A DNA stretch of 64,000 bases, from NCBI GenBank assembly GCA_025352065.1, contig JANXUC010000092.1:79877-143876 (forward strand). Reading direction: 5' to 3'. This document shows, piece after piece, positions 15,380-23,975 of the stretch; the first letter of the stretch is position 1, and every line of letters starts with the position of its first letter. The DNA is from Acidobacteriaceae bacterium. GTDB taxonomy: Bacteria; Acidobacteriota; Terriglobia; Terriglobales; Acidobacteriaceae. The translations under genes and the position numbers were made by a program. Under the pieces are notes generated by a model. That model made no database searches. It worked only from the letters and a program-made list of their open reading frames with translations, and was not told the origin of the DNA.

Positions 15380-18300
15380 ATGCCTCAAGTAACTGAAAAA
15401 AATTTGACCACCGCGCCGTCCATGCCAGCGGCTGCCGCCCCCACCCCCCCAGCTAGCAATGCTGCGAATGCTTCGAATAAGAAAAAAGGCCCCGGCCTCC
15501 AGTTCCGTCGCCACTTCACCAAGCCCGGTGTCTCTCCTTACGACGAAATCGAATGGGAAACCCGTCTCGCTCAGATCACCGATGCCCAGGGCAAAGCGAT
15601 CTTCGAGCAAAAGGATGTCGAAGTCCCCAAAGATTGGTCCATCACCGCCACCAACATCGTGGCCAGCAAATATCTGCATGGACACGTCGGCACCCCCGAG
15701 CGTGAAACCGGAGTGCGCCAGCTCGTCACCCGCGTCGCTGAAACCGTCCGCGACTGGGGCATGAACGACGGCTACTTCCGTTCAGCCGAAGATGCCTCCG
15801 CCTTCCACGACGAACTTGCATACTTGCTCCTGCGCCAGTACGCCGCCTTCAACAGCCCCGTATGGTTCAACGTTGGATGCGATCGCATCGAACCCAATTC
15901 CGACGCCCAAAATTGGCACTGGAACGCCACCACCAGCACAGTAGAATTCGGTGCCGTCGGCTACACCAAGCCACAATGCTCGGCCTGCTTCATCAACGCC
16001 GTGCAGGATTCGCTCGATTCCATCCTGACCTTGGCCAAGACCGAAGGCATGCTCTTTAAATGGGGATCCGGCACCGGCAGCAACCTCTCTCCGCTGCGCT
16101 CTTCTACCGAAGAACTCAGTGGCGGCGGCACCGCCAGCGGCCCTCTCAGCTTCATGCGCGGCTTCGACGCCTTCGCGGGCGTCATCAAGTCCGGCGGCAA
16201 AACCCGTCGCGCCGCCAAGATGGTCATCCTCAACATGGACCACCCCGACATCGTCGACTTCATCGAGTGCAAATCCAAAGAAGAAGCCAAGGCCTGGGCA
16301 CTGGTCGATGCCGGATACGACGGCTCCTCCCCCGATTCCGACGCCTACTCTTCCATCTTCTTCCAAAACGCGAACAACTCCGTCCGCGTCACCGATGACT
16401 TCATGTACGCCGTCGTTCGCGACACTGACTTCTCCACCAAAGCCGTCAAAGATGGCCGCGTAGTTGAGACTTTCAAGGCTCGCACGCTTCTGCAAAAACT
16501 CGCCGACGCCACCTGGCGCTGCGGCGACCCCGGCATGCAGTTCGATACCACCACCAATCGCTGGCACACCAGCAAGAATACGGCTCGCATCAACGCCTCC
16601 AATCCGTGTTCCGAATACATGTTCCTCGACGATTCCGCCTGCAACCTCTCAAGCCTCAACCTGCTGAAGTTCGCGCCCAACGGCACTTTCGACGTGACCG
16701 CCTACCGCCACGCCGTCGATATCATGATCACCGCCCAGGAAATTCTGGTCGACAACGCCGGATATCCCACCGAAGCCATCGGACGCAACAGCCACGACTA
16801 CCGCCCACTCGGCTTAGGCTATGCCAACTTAGGCGCGCTGCTGATGGCCTCCGGCCTGCCCTACGATTCCGACGGCGGTCGCGATTACGCCGCCTGCGTA
16901 ACAGCCATCATGTGCGGCCAAGCGTACCTACAGAGCTCAAAAATCGCCGAGCTCTGCCAGCCTCTCTGTCCCGCCAGTGAAACAGTGCAGCGCAGCCTCG
17001 GCCTCAGCCACACCGACACCATGCCCGACGGCGCAGCCTGCCCCGGCTGGTACATCAACCGCGAACCGTTCCTGGACGTGATCCGCATGCACCGCGCCTC
17101 CGTCAACAACATCAATAAGTCCAACGTCCCCACCGCCCTCTACGAAGGCAGCAAAGCCGCCTGGGACGAAGCTTTGGCGCACGGTGAGAAGTTCGGATAT
17201 CGGAACGCGCAAGTTGCGGTCTTGGCTCCAACAGGAACAATCGGCTTCATGATGGACTGCGACACAACCGGCGTTGAGCCGGATCTTGCGCTGGTGAAGT
17301 ACAAGAAGCTGGTGGGTGGGGGGATGATTAAGATCGTCAACCAGACTGTGCCGGCGGCGTTGTTCAAGCTGGGATACACGCATGATCAGGCGGATGCGAT
17401 TGTTTCTTACATTGACGCGACCGGAACGATTGAAGGTGCGCCGCATATTAAAGATGAGCATCTGGCTGTGTTTGATTGCTCCTTTAAGCCTGCGAAGGGG
17501 ACGCGCTTCATCCACTACAACGGGCACATCAAGATGATGGCGGCGGCGCAGCCGTTTATTTCTGGAGCGATTTCGAAGACGGTGAACCTGCCTGAAAACG
17601 CCACGGTTGAAGAAATCATGGAAGTTTACATTGAATCCTGGAAGCTGGGGCTCAAGGCAGTCGCCGTCTATCGCGATGGCTGCAAGAAGAGTCAGCCGCT
17701 TTCCGCTGCTGGAACAAAGACTGCGCTGTCGAAGAAAGACGATGCGTCGAACGCGGTTGCCGCGGCGGCGCAGGCTCTCGCCGACGACAACCCGGATGGC
17801 CCGCCCCGCGCGGTTCGTCACAGATTGCAGGACGAGCGCGCCTCCGTCACCCACAAATTCAACGTCTCGGGACACGAGGGCTACATCACAGTCGGCCTCT
17901 ACCCCGATGGCACCCCCGGAGAGCTCTTCATCACCATGGCCAAGGAAGGCTCCACGGTCAGCGGTCTGATGGATAGCTTCGCCTGCGCCACCAGCCTCGC
18001 GCTGCAGCATGGCGTTCCGCTGAAGCTGTTCTGCGAAAAGTTCGAGCACACCCGCTTCGAGCCCAGCGGATGGAGTTCCAATCCTGAAATTGGCTACGCC
18101 AAGTCGATCATGGATTACATCTTCCGCTGGCTGCACCTGCGCTTCCTGACGGGCCAGCAGGGCAGCCTGTTCGAAGGCTTCCGCATGAAACCGGCGCATT
18201 CAGCCAGCAGCGAGACCGCGTCCTCACCGACAGCCGACAGCCGCGAGCCAAGAACAGGTTCCGCCCACGTAGCCGACCAGCTGGCAGGCATCATCGACCT

Positions 18301-18400
18301 GGGCGACGCCCCAAGCTGCTCCTTCTGCGGCAGCATCATGACGCGGAACGGCAGCTGCTACCGCTGCGGAAGCTGCGGCAGCACGAGCGGTTGTAGCTAG
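15380..18400 (+). CDS. nrdJ: adenosylcobalamin-dependent (class II) ribonucleotide reductase
   Basis: Reduces ribonucleotides to deoxyribonucleotides using coenzyme B12 for radical formation. 1006 aa, ATG 15380 preceded by GGAGGAAGC. A Pro/Ala-rich N-terminus (1-35) precedes the barrel. NPCSE (408-412) and CNLSSLNL (from 421) are the active-site signatures; PTGTIGFMMDCDTTGVEPDLALVKYKKLVGGG is characteristic of the large NrdJ group. Then a TSCPD domain (about 820-930, HKFNVSGHEGYITVGLYPDG, VSGLMDSFACATSLAL) and a C-terminal cysteine-rich zinc-ribbon-like end (CSFCG, CYRCGSCG). The linker before the Cys end contains a dispersed repeat (18226-18250). Probably NrdR-regulated. Confidence 0.96.
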   Translation: MPQVTEKNLTTAPSMPAAAAPTPPASNAANASNKKKGPGLQFRRHFTKPGVSPYDEIEWETRLAQITDAQGKAIFEQKDVEVPKDWSITATNIVASKYLHGHVGTPERETGVRQLVTRVAETVRDWGMNDGYFRSAEDASAFHDELAYLLLRQYAAFNSPVWFNVGCDRIEPNSDAQNWHWNATTSTVEFGAVGYTKPQCSACFINAVQDSLDSILTLAKTEGMLFKWGSGTGSNLSPLRSSTEELSGGGTASGPLSFMRGFDAFAGVIKSGGKTRRAAKMVILNMDHPDIVDFIECKSKEEAKAWALVDAGYDGSSPDSDAYSSIFFQNANNSVRVTDDFMYAVVRDTDFSTKAVKDGRVVETFKARTLLQKLADATWRCGDPGMQFDTTTNRWHTSKNTARINASNPCSEYMFLDDSACNLSSLNLLKFAPNGTFDVTAYRHAVDIMITAQEILVDNAGYPTEAIGRNSHDYRPLGLGYANLGALLMASGLPYDSDGGRDYAACVTAIMCGQAYLQSSKIAELCQPLCPASETVQRSLGLSHTDTMPDGAACPGWYINREPFLDVIRMHRASVNNINKSNVPTALYEGSKAAWDEALAHGEKFGYRNAQVAVLAPTGTIGFMMDCDTTGVEPDLALVKYKKLVGGGMIKIVNQTVPAALFKLGYTHDQADAIVSYIDATGTIEGAPHIKDEHLAVFDCSFKPAKGTRFIHYNGHIKMMAAAQPFISGAISKTVNLPENATVEEIMEVYIESWKLGLKAVAVYRDGCKKSQPLSAAGTKTALSKKDDASNAVAAAAQALADDNPDGPPRAVRHRLQDERASVTHKFNVSGHEGYITVGLYPDGTPGELFITMAKEGSTVSGLMDSFACATSLALQHGVPLKLFCEKFEHTRFEPSGWSSNPEIGYAKSIMDYIFRWLHLRFLTGQQGSLFEGFRMKPAHSASSETASSPTADSREPRTGSAHVADQLAGIIDLGDAPSCSFCGSIMTRNGSCYRCGSCGSTSGCS

Positions 18401-18530
18401 GCCGCATTCGCTATTCGCTTTGAAAGGGCACGGCTTAAGCCGTGCCGCAGATCAACCGATCTCTCCGGCTTTAGCCGCTGAGGTCACACAATTCGCGCTT
18501 AGATAGACAGAGGTCTCGGGTGGCGGGTGA
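18401..18530. repeat. GGCACGGCTTAAGCCGTGCC palindromic repeat
   Basis: GGCACGGC-TTAA-GCCGTGCC (about 18427-18446) is a perfect stem; CGGCTTTAGCCG follows near 18468. This is a member of the TTAAGCC/TTTAGCC repeat class, and could end nrdJ transcription. Confidence 0.6.
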
Positions 18531-18740
18531 TTTATCCGCCACCCATCCCCAATCCTCAATGTATCCGATATTTCAGCTAGCTTTGCTTGGGTGGAGGACG
18601 TGGACGCGGTTCATGCGGAGTGTGTGGCGGCCGGGTTGGACATCACGTTTCCTCCGACGGACATGCCGTGGGGCGTTCGCGAAGTGCACCTGCGGCATCC
18701 GGATGGGCATGTGTTTCGGATCAGTCGTGGGAGCAAGTAG
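18531..18740 (+). pseudogene. glyoxalase/VOC-family gene remnant
   Basis: In one frame the stretch reads NVSDISASFAWVEDVDAVHA, then ECVAAGLDITFPPTDMPWGV, then REVHLRHPDGHVFRIS and a TAG at 18738. That is the C-terminal half of a VOC (glyoxalase/bleomycin-resistance) domain, including the conserved metal-ligand-like end HPDGHVFRIS. The upstream part of the domain is missing, there is no start codon, and the frame is closed by TGA at 18528-18530. The short VSDISAS segment could be a leftover of the N-terminal strand joined to the C-terminal half by deletion. Confidence 0.7.
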
Positions 18741-19005
18741 ACTTTTCTGACGGCGAAAACGGTCTATTTCCAGCTTTTTGCCAATTCTTGTCAAGCCCCC
18801 TAAAAGGCTGAATTCCCGCTAACTTACTCATTCCAATCATGAAATAGATTGCATAATAGTGGCGGAGTACCCCCCTCTGGGTTGGTATACTGGAGATATA
18901 GGCATAATTCGGGAATTTTGAGTGGGCCGGTGTGCGTTGATCGCATCCCGGCCCATTTTTCGTTGGGGACGGTGGGAGGGAATCTTAGCGTCGAAAGGGG
19001 TTCAC
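18741..19005 (+). promoter_or_regulatory. leader region of the PD-(D/E)XK gene
   Basis: 265 bp without a gene. It includes TTGTCAAGCCCCCTAAAAGG (from about 18787), GGCGGAGTACCCCCCTC (about 18858) and TTGGTATACTGG (about 18882), the last an extended -10 type TGnTATACT. The start codon GTG 19006 follows GAAAGGGG. The unusual C- and G-run pattern suggests a conserved upstream element, not proven here. Confidence 0.4.
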
Positions 19006-19455
19006 GTGACGAGACAAGAGTTAGTGTGGCTGGGGGATCGCAAGGATCAGGGGGACTGGGCGGAGCTGTGTTTTATGGCGCGGGCGGCGCGGGAGGGGTT
19101 GTTGGTTTCGCGTCCGTTTAGCGGGTCGGCGCGGTATGACGTTGGGGTGGAGTATCGCGGGCTGCATATGCGAGTGCAGGTGAAATCGACTTTGTACCGG
19201 AGGCGAGGGGAGTCGTACAGCTTGAATGTGATGGGTCCGAAGCGGCAGCCGTATGCGGAGGGGGAGATTGATTTTCTGGCGGTGTATTTGATTCCGATCG
19301 AGCAGTGGTACATTGTGCCGCAGGCGAGTTTGCGAACGCGGCGGGGGCCGATGTGCACGTTTCACATTACTCCGGAGAGTAAGCGACAGAAGTGGGTGGA
19401 ATATCGGGAGGCATGGCATTTGTTGCGGGGGGAGCGGTCGTCCCATAAGGGGTGA
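19006..19455 (+). CDS. small PD-(D/E)XK endonuclease-fold protein
   Basis: 149 aa from GTG 19006, which has a GAAAGGGG ribosome site; a longer start at 18922 lacks one. The N-terminus DRKDQGDWAELCFMARAARE leads into FSGSARYDVGVEYRGLHMRV and QVKST, the D...VQVKS arrangement of the PDDEXK family known from group I intron endonucleases (I-Ssp6803I type). FLAVYLIPIEQWYIVP and the tail match that group. No group I intron or target tRNA is visible near it, so it is a free-standing homologue. Function is unknown; mobility or restriction-like roles are both possible. Confidence 0.72.
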   Translation: MTRQELVWLGDRKDQGDWAELCFMARAAREGLLVSRPFSGSARYDVGVEYRGLHMRVQVKSTLYRRRGESYSLNVMGPKRQPYAEGEIDFLAVYLIPIEQWYIVPQASLRTRRGPMCTFHITPESKRQKWVEYREAWHLLRGERSSHKG

Positions 19456-19470
19456 GGGCCGAAGAGCGCT

Positions 19471-20424
19471 TTAGTCTCCGGCGATTTCTACTGCGGGTAA
19501 AGGGGCTTCGGGCTGCTTCGTTGCCTCAACCTTAGCGCTGGTGACTAGAATGACCGACGCAATGATGATGGCGGTGCCGAGGAGGATGAAGTGGTCGACG
19601 CGTTCGTGGAGGACGAGCCATCCGAGGAAGACGGCTACGACTGGGTTGACGTAGGCGTAGGTGGAGACTTTCGAAGTTGGAACGTGAGTCAGCAGATAGA
19701 TATAGGAGGTGTAGCCGATCCAGGAGCCGCAGACGACGAGGTAGGCGATGGCGGCCATACCACGTGAGGTCCAGAGGGCGCGATGGTAGTCGCCGAGGAA
19801 CGCGGAGATGACCAGGCTGCCGAGGCCGCCGAAGGTGGCTTGCCATCCGGTGCCGACTAATGGGTCGACGCCGGACTTCCAGCGCTTGGAGAGGACAGAG
19901 CCTAAAGCCCAACTGGCGGCACCGAACAAGATGCTGGTGGCGGCAATGAACTGCATGGGTCCGAGCGTGCGGACGGCTAGAAGTTTGGGCCACAGTAGAA
20001 CGACCATGCCAGCGATGCCGAGGAGCAGTCCGAGTATTCCTCGAGACGAAATTTTGTGATGGCCGATCAGTTTGGAATCCAAGACTAGGAACCACAGCGG
20101 AGAGATGGCGACTAGCAGGGCGGCGAGTCCGGTGGAGATGTATTGTTCGGCCCAGGCGAGGGTCATGTTTCCGCCTACGAGGAGGAGGCATCCGATGGCG
20201 GCCTGGTGAGCCAGTTGGTGGGTTTGGAGATTTATTTTGCGTCCGGTGAAGGAGCAATAGAGCAGCATGAGCACGCCGGCTATCAAGAAGCGCACGGCGC
20301 ACATGATTGCGGGTGGGATGTGTTCGACGGCGATGCCGATGCCGAGGTAGGTAGACCCCCAGAAGACGTAGACCAGCGCGAAGGCCAAGAGGATGCGGAA
20401 TCGGGGCTGGGCGGCGGGGTTCAT
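19471..20424 (-). CDS. EamA-type (YedA-like) drug/metabolite exporter
   Basis: Inner-membrane exporter with ten predicted helices in two EamA repeats (about residues 10-140 and 155-295). VFWGSTYLGIGIAVEHIPP near the N-terminus and YAYVNPVVAVFLGWLVLHER in the second repeat are the YedA/RhaT-like signatures. 317 aa is normal. Substrate unknown. The start MNPAAQPRF has no strong ribosome site. It is convergent with the nuclease-fold gene, 15 bp apart. Confidence 0.88.
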   Translation of the reverse strand: MNPAAQPRFRILLAFALVYVFWGSTYLGIGIAVEHIPPAIMCAVRFLIAGVLMLLYCSFTGRKINLQTHQLAHQAAIGCLLLVGGNMTLAWAEQYISTGLAALLVAISPLWFLVLDSKLIGHHKISSRGILGLLLGIAGMVVLLWPKLLAVRTLGPMQFIAATSILFGAASWALGSVLSKRWKSGVDPLVGTGWQATFGGLGSLVISAFLGDYHRALWTSRGMAAIAYLVVCGSWIGYTSYIYLLTHVPTSKVSTYAYVNPVVAVFLGWLVLHERVDHFILLGTAIIIASVILVTSAKVEATKQPEAPLPAVEIAGD

Positions 20425-20743
20425 AGGATTTCTTTTAGATGTTTTTTGGAGTAGTGTGGATTCGGAAAATTGGAAGTGCGGGTGACCGTTCGTATATTGT
20501 TAAAATGGAACAAAAGCCGGACCCAGGTGCAAGGCTCTGGGTTGAGATACCTGCCGAGAGTCGAAATTCAAAAGTCAAAAGCAAAAGTCAAAAGTTAAAG
20601 TCAAATTAAAAGCAGATTCCTCACGATGAAACCGTTCGGAATGACAACTTCTCAGAAGCCCTCTTTTTTCGAGAGCCATTTTGTTGGCGCCGGTCAAAAG
20701 TCAAAGTCAAAGTCGGCAGACAGGAGTGTCCGTTCTACATTTC
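20425..20743. repeat. intergenic gap with AAAAGTC runs and a dispersed repeat
   Basis: AAAAGTC/AAAGTC units repeat at about 20568-20602 and again at 20695-20718; a minus-strand copy of the main dispersed repeat (AGCAGATTCCTCACGATG...GGAATGACAA) lies at about 20606-20648. No gene is seen. The stretch separates galT from the exporter. Confidence 0.7.
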
Positions 20744-21781
20744 TTAGCGTGCTGTTGCCGATTCGGTTTCTTCCACGCTGGCTTCGCGGAGGAAGCGGGC
20801 GGCTTCTTCCGGTGGCGTGGGGTTGATGTAGAAGCCCGTACCCCACTCGAAGCCCGCGGTCTTGGTCAATTTCGGCATGAACTCGATGTGCCAGTGGTAG
20901 TGATCGTTGGTGGACTCTTGCACTGGCGAGGTGTGAATGACCAGGTTGTAGGGCGGGTTATCGAGGACGCGGTCGGCTTTGGTGACTAGCGTTTTGAGGG
21001 CGACAGCGAGGCTCTCAAACATTTGGGTGGAGGAATGTTCGAAGGCGGATTCGTGGCGCTTGGGTAGAATCCAAGTTTCAAAAGGGAAACGAGGCGCGTA
21101 GGGAGCGATGGTGAGGAAGTCGGCATTTTCGGCGACAACGCGAATGCCTGCGTCGGTTTCCTGGCGGATGACGTCACAAAAAACGCAACGTTCCTTGTAC
21201 AGGAAATATTGCTTGGCGCCAGTGATTTCCTCGCTGACATAGATGGGGACGATGGGTAGGGCGATGAGCTGGGAATGGGCGTGTTCCAAGGATGCGCCAG
21301 CGGGCTCGCCGTGATTTTTGAAGATAAGGATGTACTTGAAACGACGATCTTTTTTGAGGTCGAGAATGCGGTCGCGGTAAGCCCAAAGAATGTCTTCAAT
21401 CTTTTTCGCTGGCAGGGTGGCCAGGCTGGTGTTGTGGTCGGGCGTTTCAATAATTACTTCATGTGCGCCGACACCGTTCATGCGGTCGAACATGCCGTCG
21501 GCTTGGCGGTCGAGCGTACCTTCGATGCCGAGGGCGGGGAACTTATTGGGGACCACGCGGACCGACCAGCCGGGGGTGTCTTTTTGGGGCGGAGGACCGC
21601 CGTTCGCTGGGCGATAGGCTTGGATTTCCGGTGGCGTCTTGTTCTCATTGCCCGGGCAGAAGGGGCAAAAGCCGCCCCGCATCTTCATGTCTTCGCGGGT
21701 GAAGTCAGTCGGGCGCTTGGCACGGTCGGTGGAAATGATGACCCACCGGCCCACAATTGGATCTTTTCTTAACTCAGGCAC
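20744..21781 (-). CDS. galT: galactose-1-phosphate uridylyltransferase
   Basis: Leloir-pathway enzyme exchanging UMP between UDP-glucose and galactose-1-phosphate. N-terminal RKDPIVGRWVIISTDRAKRP, zinc-type CPFCPGNE (about residues 39-46), VVPNKFPAL, and the active site HAHSQ (about 167-171) with GASLEHAHSQLIALP; the family usually has HPHxQ, so Pro is replaced by Ala. A second cysteine pair CVFC follows. 345 aa is normal. The start ATG 21781 is 34 bp from the yraN stop upstream on the same strand. galK and galE are not in the window. Confidence 0.93.
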   Translation of the reverse strand: MPELRKDPIVGRWVIISTDRAKRPTDFTREDMKMRGGFCPFCPGNENKTPPEIQAYRPANGGPPPQKDTPGWSVRVVPNKFPALGIEGTLDRQADGMFDRMNGVGAHEVIIETPDHNTSLATLPAKKIEDILWAYRDRILDLKKDRRFKYILIFKNHGEPAGASLEHAHSQLIALPIVPIYVSEEITGAKQYFLYKERCVFCDVIRQETDAGIRVVAENADFLTIAPYAPRFPFETWILPKRHESAFEHSSTQMFESLAVALKTLVTKADRVLDNPPYNLVIHTSPVQESTNDHYHWHIEFMPKLTKTAGFEWGTGFYINPTPPEEAARFLREASVEETESATAR

Positions 21782-21815
21782 TCAGGCAGCTCCGTTAGAA
21801 AATCGAATTACTATT

Positions 21816-22262
21816 TTACGTCACCGGGAAAGCATTCCTAAACAATTCCATGCTGGGGGCGGTGCCGGGTTCCTCGAAATACACGCTTAAGACATCGAAG
21901 CGCCAAGCGGGTTTGCACGGGAAATGGTGCAGGTATTCGTGAGCCATAGCGATCAGTTCATGTTGTTTGTCGCGGTCGACGGCCAAGTGGGCGGGCTTAA
22001 CGTCGCGCGTAGTGCGTGATTTTACTTCAACAAAACAAAGGACATCGCCATCCCATGCGATGAGGTCGAGTTCGCCACGGCGCCGTGGAGAGCGGAAATT
22101 TCTGGCGACTACGATATAGCCGAGCTGGCGCAGATAGAAGTACGCCGCTTCTTCTCCGCGCCGCCCGGTCTGTTGGTGCTTAGGTGATTCTTCGGCGCGG
22201 GTGGTGTGTTCAATGAGCCAATCGAGGGTTTGGAGAGTGACTTTGGTGAGAAGGCGCGGCAT
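21816..22262 (-). CDS. yraN: YraN/UPF0102 family nuclease-fold protein
   Basis: Small protein with a PD-(D/E)XK-like fold. GRRGEEAAYFYLRQLGYIVV (about residues 33-52) and GELDLIAWDGDVLCFVEVKS (about 63-82) are the UPF0102 signature, with E/D and EVK residues of the nuclease core. 148 aa with an N-terminal extension of about 30 residues. It lies between an EamA exporter and galT on the minus strand, probably in one transcript. Biochemical role not established for most members. Confidence 0.88.
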   Translation of the reverse strand: MPRLLTKVTLQTLDWLIEHTTRAEESPKHQQTGRRGEEAAYFYLRQLGYIVVARNFRSPRRRGELDLIAWDGDVLCFVEVKSRTTRDVKPAHLAVDRDKQHELIAMAHEYLHHFPCKPAWRFDVLSVYFEEPGTAPSMELFRNAFPVT

Positions 22263-22364
22263 GTGGACCGCCGTTCCGGCGCGAGAGGCGCGGATTTGGG
22301 AGCATGGCCCGAGGCCTCCGAGGTAGAGAATCTCCGAGTCCGTCTCTGTATAGAGTACTCCTCT

Positions 22365-23324
22365 TTAGAGGGCGACGGAGGGCCGGTCGGAAGCAGGTTG
22401 GTTCGGAATCTCCACGGCTTTGGATCGAGGTGCGAGCGCACTGCTGCGTCCGAGGAGATTCACGACGAGGACTCCCGCGAGAGCTAAGGCTCCTCCGACG
22501 AGGGAGAGAGGTTTGGGGATTTCTCCCAGCCAGAGCCACGCGATCAAGATGGCGAGCACGGGGATGAGGTAAAGCAGGCTTGCGGTTTTCGAGGCGGGGG
22601 CGTGGGAGAGTACATAGGCCCAAGCGACGTAAGCGAGTGCTGCGGGAAAGATTCCGAGATAGATGACGGCAAGGGTTGCGTGTAGCGGGGCTGCGGCGAT
22701 GCCGCGGAAAATACCGCCACTGAATGGGAGCATGAGGATAGTGCCAGCCCAGATAGAGTATGCCGTGAACTCGAGCGCGGTGTAGCGGCCGAGGAAATGT
22801 TTCTGCATGACCATGTAGATTCCGGACATGAAGGATGACGCGAGAATGATGAGCGCGTGGCGCGAGAGGTGAACGCCGTGACCTTCACTGAGCGCGATGG
22901 TGGCCGCGCCGCTGAAACTGAGGAAGATGCCGATCCACCCCCAGGGACGAAGGCGTTCTTTGAGGCCGATCCAGGCGAAAAGCGCTGTCCAGATAGGGGT
23001 TGAGGCGATCAGAAGGCTGGCGGTGCCAGCGGGGACTTTGGTTTCGCCGTAATTGAGGGCGAGATTGTAGAAGGTGATTCCGAGGAATCCGGTGAGGATG
23101 AGTCCGGGAATATCTTTCGGCTGCGGCAGGCGGAAGTGGCTGACCGCTGCGTAGACTGCGAGAACCGCCGATGCAATGACGAAGCGAACAATGGCAAGAT
23201 GCGCGGGGCCGTAGCCTTGCAGTCCGACACGGATGGCGGCGAAGGCCGACGCCCAGAGGGTGACGGCGGCCAGGAGGGCCAGCAGGACGCGGGTTGTGAG
23301 GAAGACTCTCATTTTAGAACTCAA
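22365..23324 (-). CDS. EamA-family permease
   Basis: Inner-membrane exporter, ten predicted helices in two EamA repeats. The first repeat has [20 protein letters not shown] and [20 protein letters not shown]; the second has [20 protein letters not shown]. 319 aa, with a disordered hydrophilic tail (about 290-319). It differs clearly from the YedA-like exporter at 19471, so the two are not a recent duplication. Substrate unknown. Upstream member of a minus-strand run with yraN and galT, separated from yraN by about 100 bp. Confidence 0.87.
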   Translation of the reverse strand: MSSKMRVFLTTRVLLALLAAVTLWASAFAAIRVGLQGYGPAHLAIVRFVIASAVLAVYAAVSHFRLPQPKDIPGLILTGFLGITFYNLALNYGETKVPAGTASLLIASTPIWTALFAWIGLKERLRPWGWIGIFLSFSGAATIALSEGHGVHLSRHALIILASSFMSGIYMVMQKHFLGRYTALEFTAYSIWAGTILMLPFSGGIFRGIAAAPLHATLAVIYLGIFPAALAYVAWAYVLSHAPASKTASLLYLIPVLAILIAWLWLGEIPKPLSLVGGALALAGVLVVNLLGRSSALAPRSKAVEIPNQPASDRPSVAL

Positions 23325-23396
23325 ATTTCAGAAAGAGCGCGCGAAGCAAAGCTTTGCAGATATTCCGGGGTGAGTTCCGGATTTGTTTCTTAGTTC

Positions 23397-23855
23397 CTAA
23401 TACGAAACGACATCTCCGGTGCGTATAGGGCCTTCCGTTAGAATCTGCGCGCGCAATCCGCCGCGATGGACTAGCGCCTTGATTACTGGCTGGCCGGTTA
23501 GAGCTTGCAGATGGCTGCAGGGTTCGCACAGGCGGATACCGTGCGCTTTGACGGCGCCGATCTGGAAATCCCTGCCGACCAGGTCGTTGAGCGGGACGCC
23601 GCGGGTTACGACATTGCGGCGGCTTTCAGCGGGAGTGAGTTGCAGCCCGAATTCTTTTCGCGCGGCTTCGACCGCCTCCGCTTCGATTAGCGTGAGTTCG
23701 AAGTCTGGCTCGGGCTTGAAGAAAGTCCCTTGCTTTTGGGCATAGCGGTCGCCTTCGAGACCCACTTCTGGAACGGCGTTGATCTCGTGGACTTGCACCA
23801 TGGGAGCCTTGGCTGCAGTTGCAATGTGGATGGATTCCACGCGTCCTTGCGGCAT
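23397..23855 (-). CDS. MOSC-domain protein
   Basis: MOSC (molybdenum cofactor sulfurase C-terminal) single-domain protein, 152 aa. EVGLEGDRYAQKQG (about 30-43), LTLIEAEAVEA, RRNVVTRGVPLNDLVGRDF (about 79-97) and the conserved cysteine in LCEPCSHLQ (about 113-116) fit the YiiM/MOSC pattern, in which that Cys binds sulfur or the cofactor. Predicted to be cytoplasmic. Substrate (molybdenum cofactor sulfuration or an N-hydroxylated base reductase role) cannot be told. It is between the aminotransferase and an exporter on the same strand. Confidence 0.85.
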   Translation of the reverse strand: MPQGRVESIHIATAAKAPMVQVHEINAVPEVGLEGDRYAQKQGTFFKPEPDFELTLIEAEAVEAARKEFGLQLTPAESRRNVVTRGVPLNDLVGRDFQIGAVKAHGIRLCEPCSHLQALTGQPVIKALVHRGGLRAQILTEGPIRTGDVVSY

Positions 23856-23869
23856 GTTGGCCTCGCTTT

Positions 23870-23966
23870 TGCTCGTGTGGCTCCGGAGCTTGCTCCGTCG
23901 TTAGGTTAGGGAAGAAGATCCCCGCCCCTGCCGCAGAGTGCGCGACAAGGACGGGGCACGCGGTAG
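23870..23966. repeat. GCTCCGGAGC and CCGTCCTTGTCGCG repeats
   Basis: GTGTGGCTCCGGAGCTTGCTCC near 23876 belongs to the GGAGC/GCTCC class also seen at 36250-36345, and the region 23911-23958 is a minus-strand copy of the CCCCGTCCTTGTCGCG unit. Non-coding, between the aminotransferase stop and the MOSC start. Confidence 0.65.
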
Positions 23967-23975
23967 TTGTGAGGA

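Noticed and set aside
16937..18199. Long minus-strand open frame of 420 codons opposite nrdJ
   Set aside because: It is a mirror of strong codon bias in nrdJ; the plus-strand product is a well-defined enzyme.
20568..20718. CRISPR-like array from AAAAGTC repeats
   Set aside because: Units are 6-7 bp with no spacers of constant size; this is a simple repeat.
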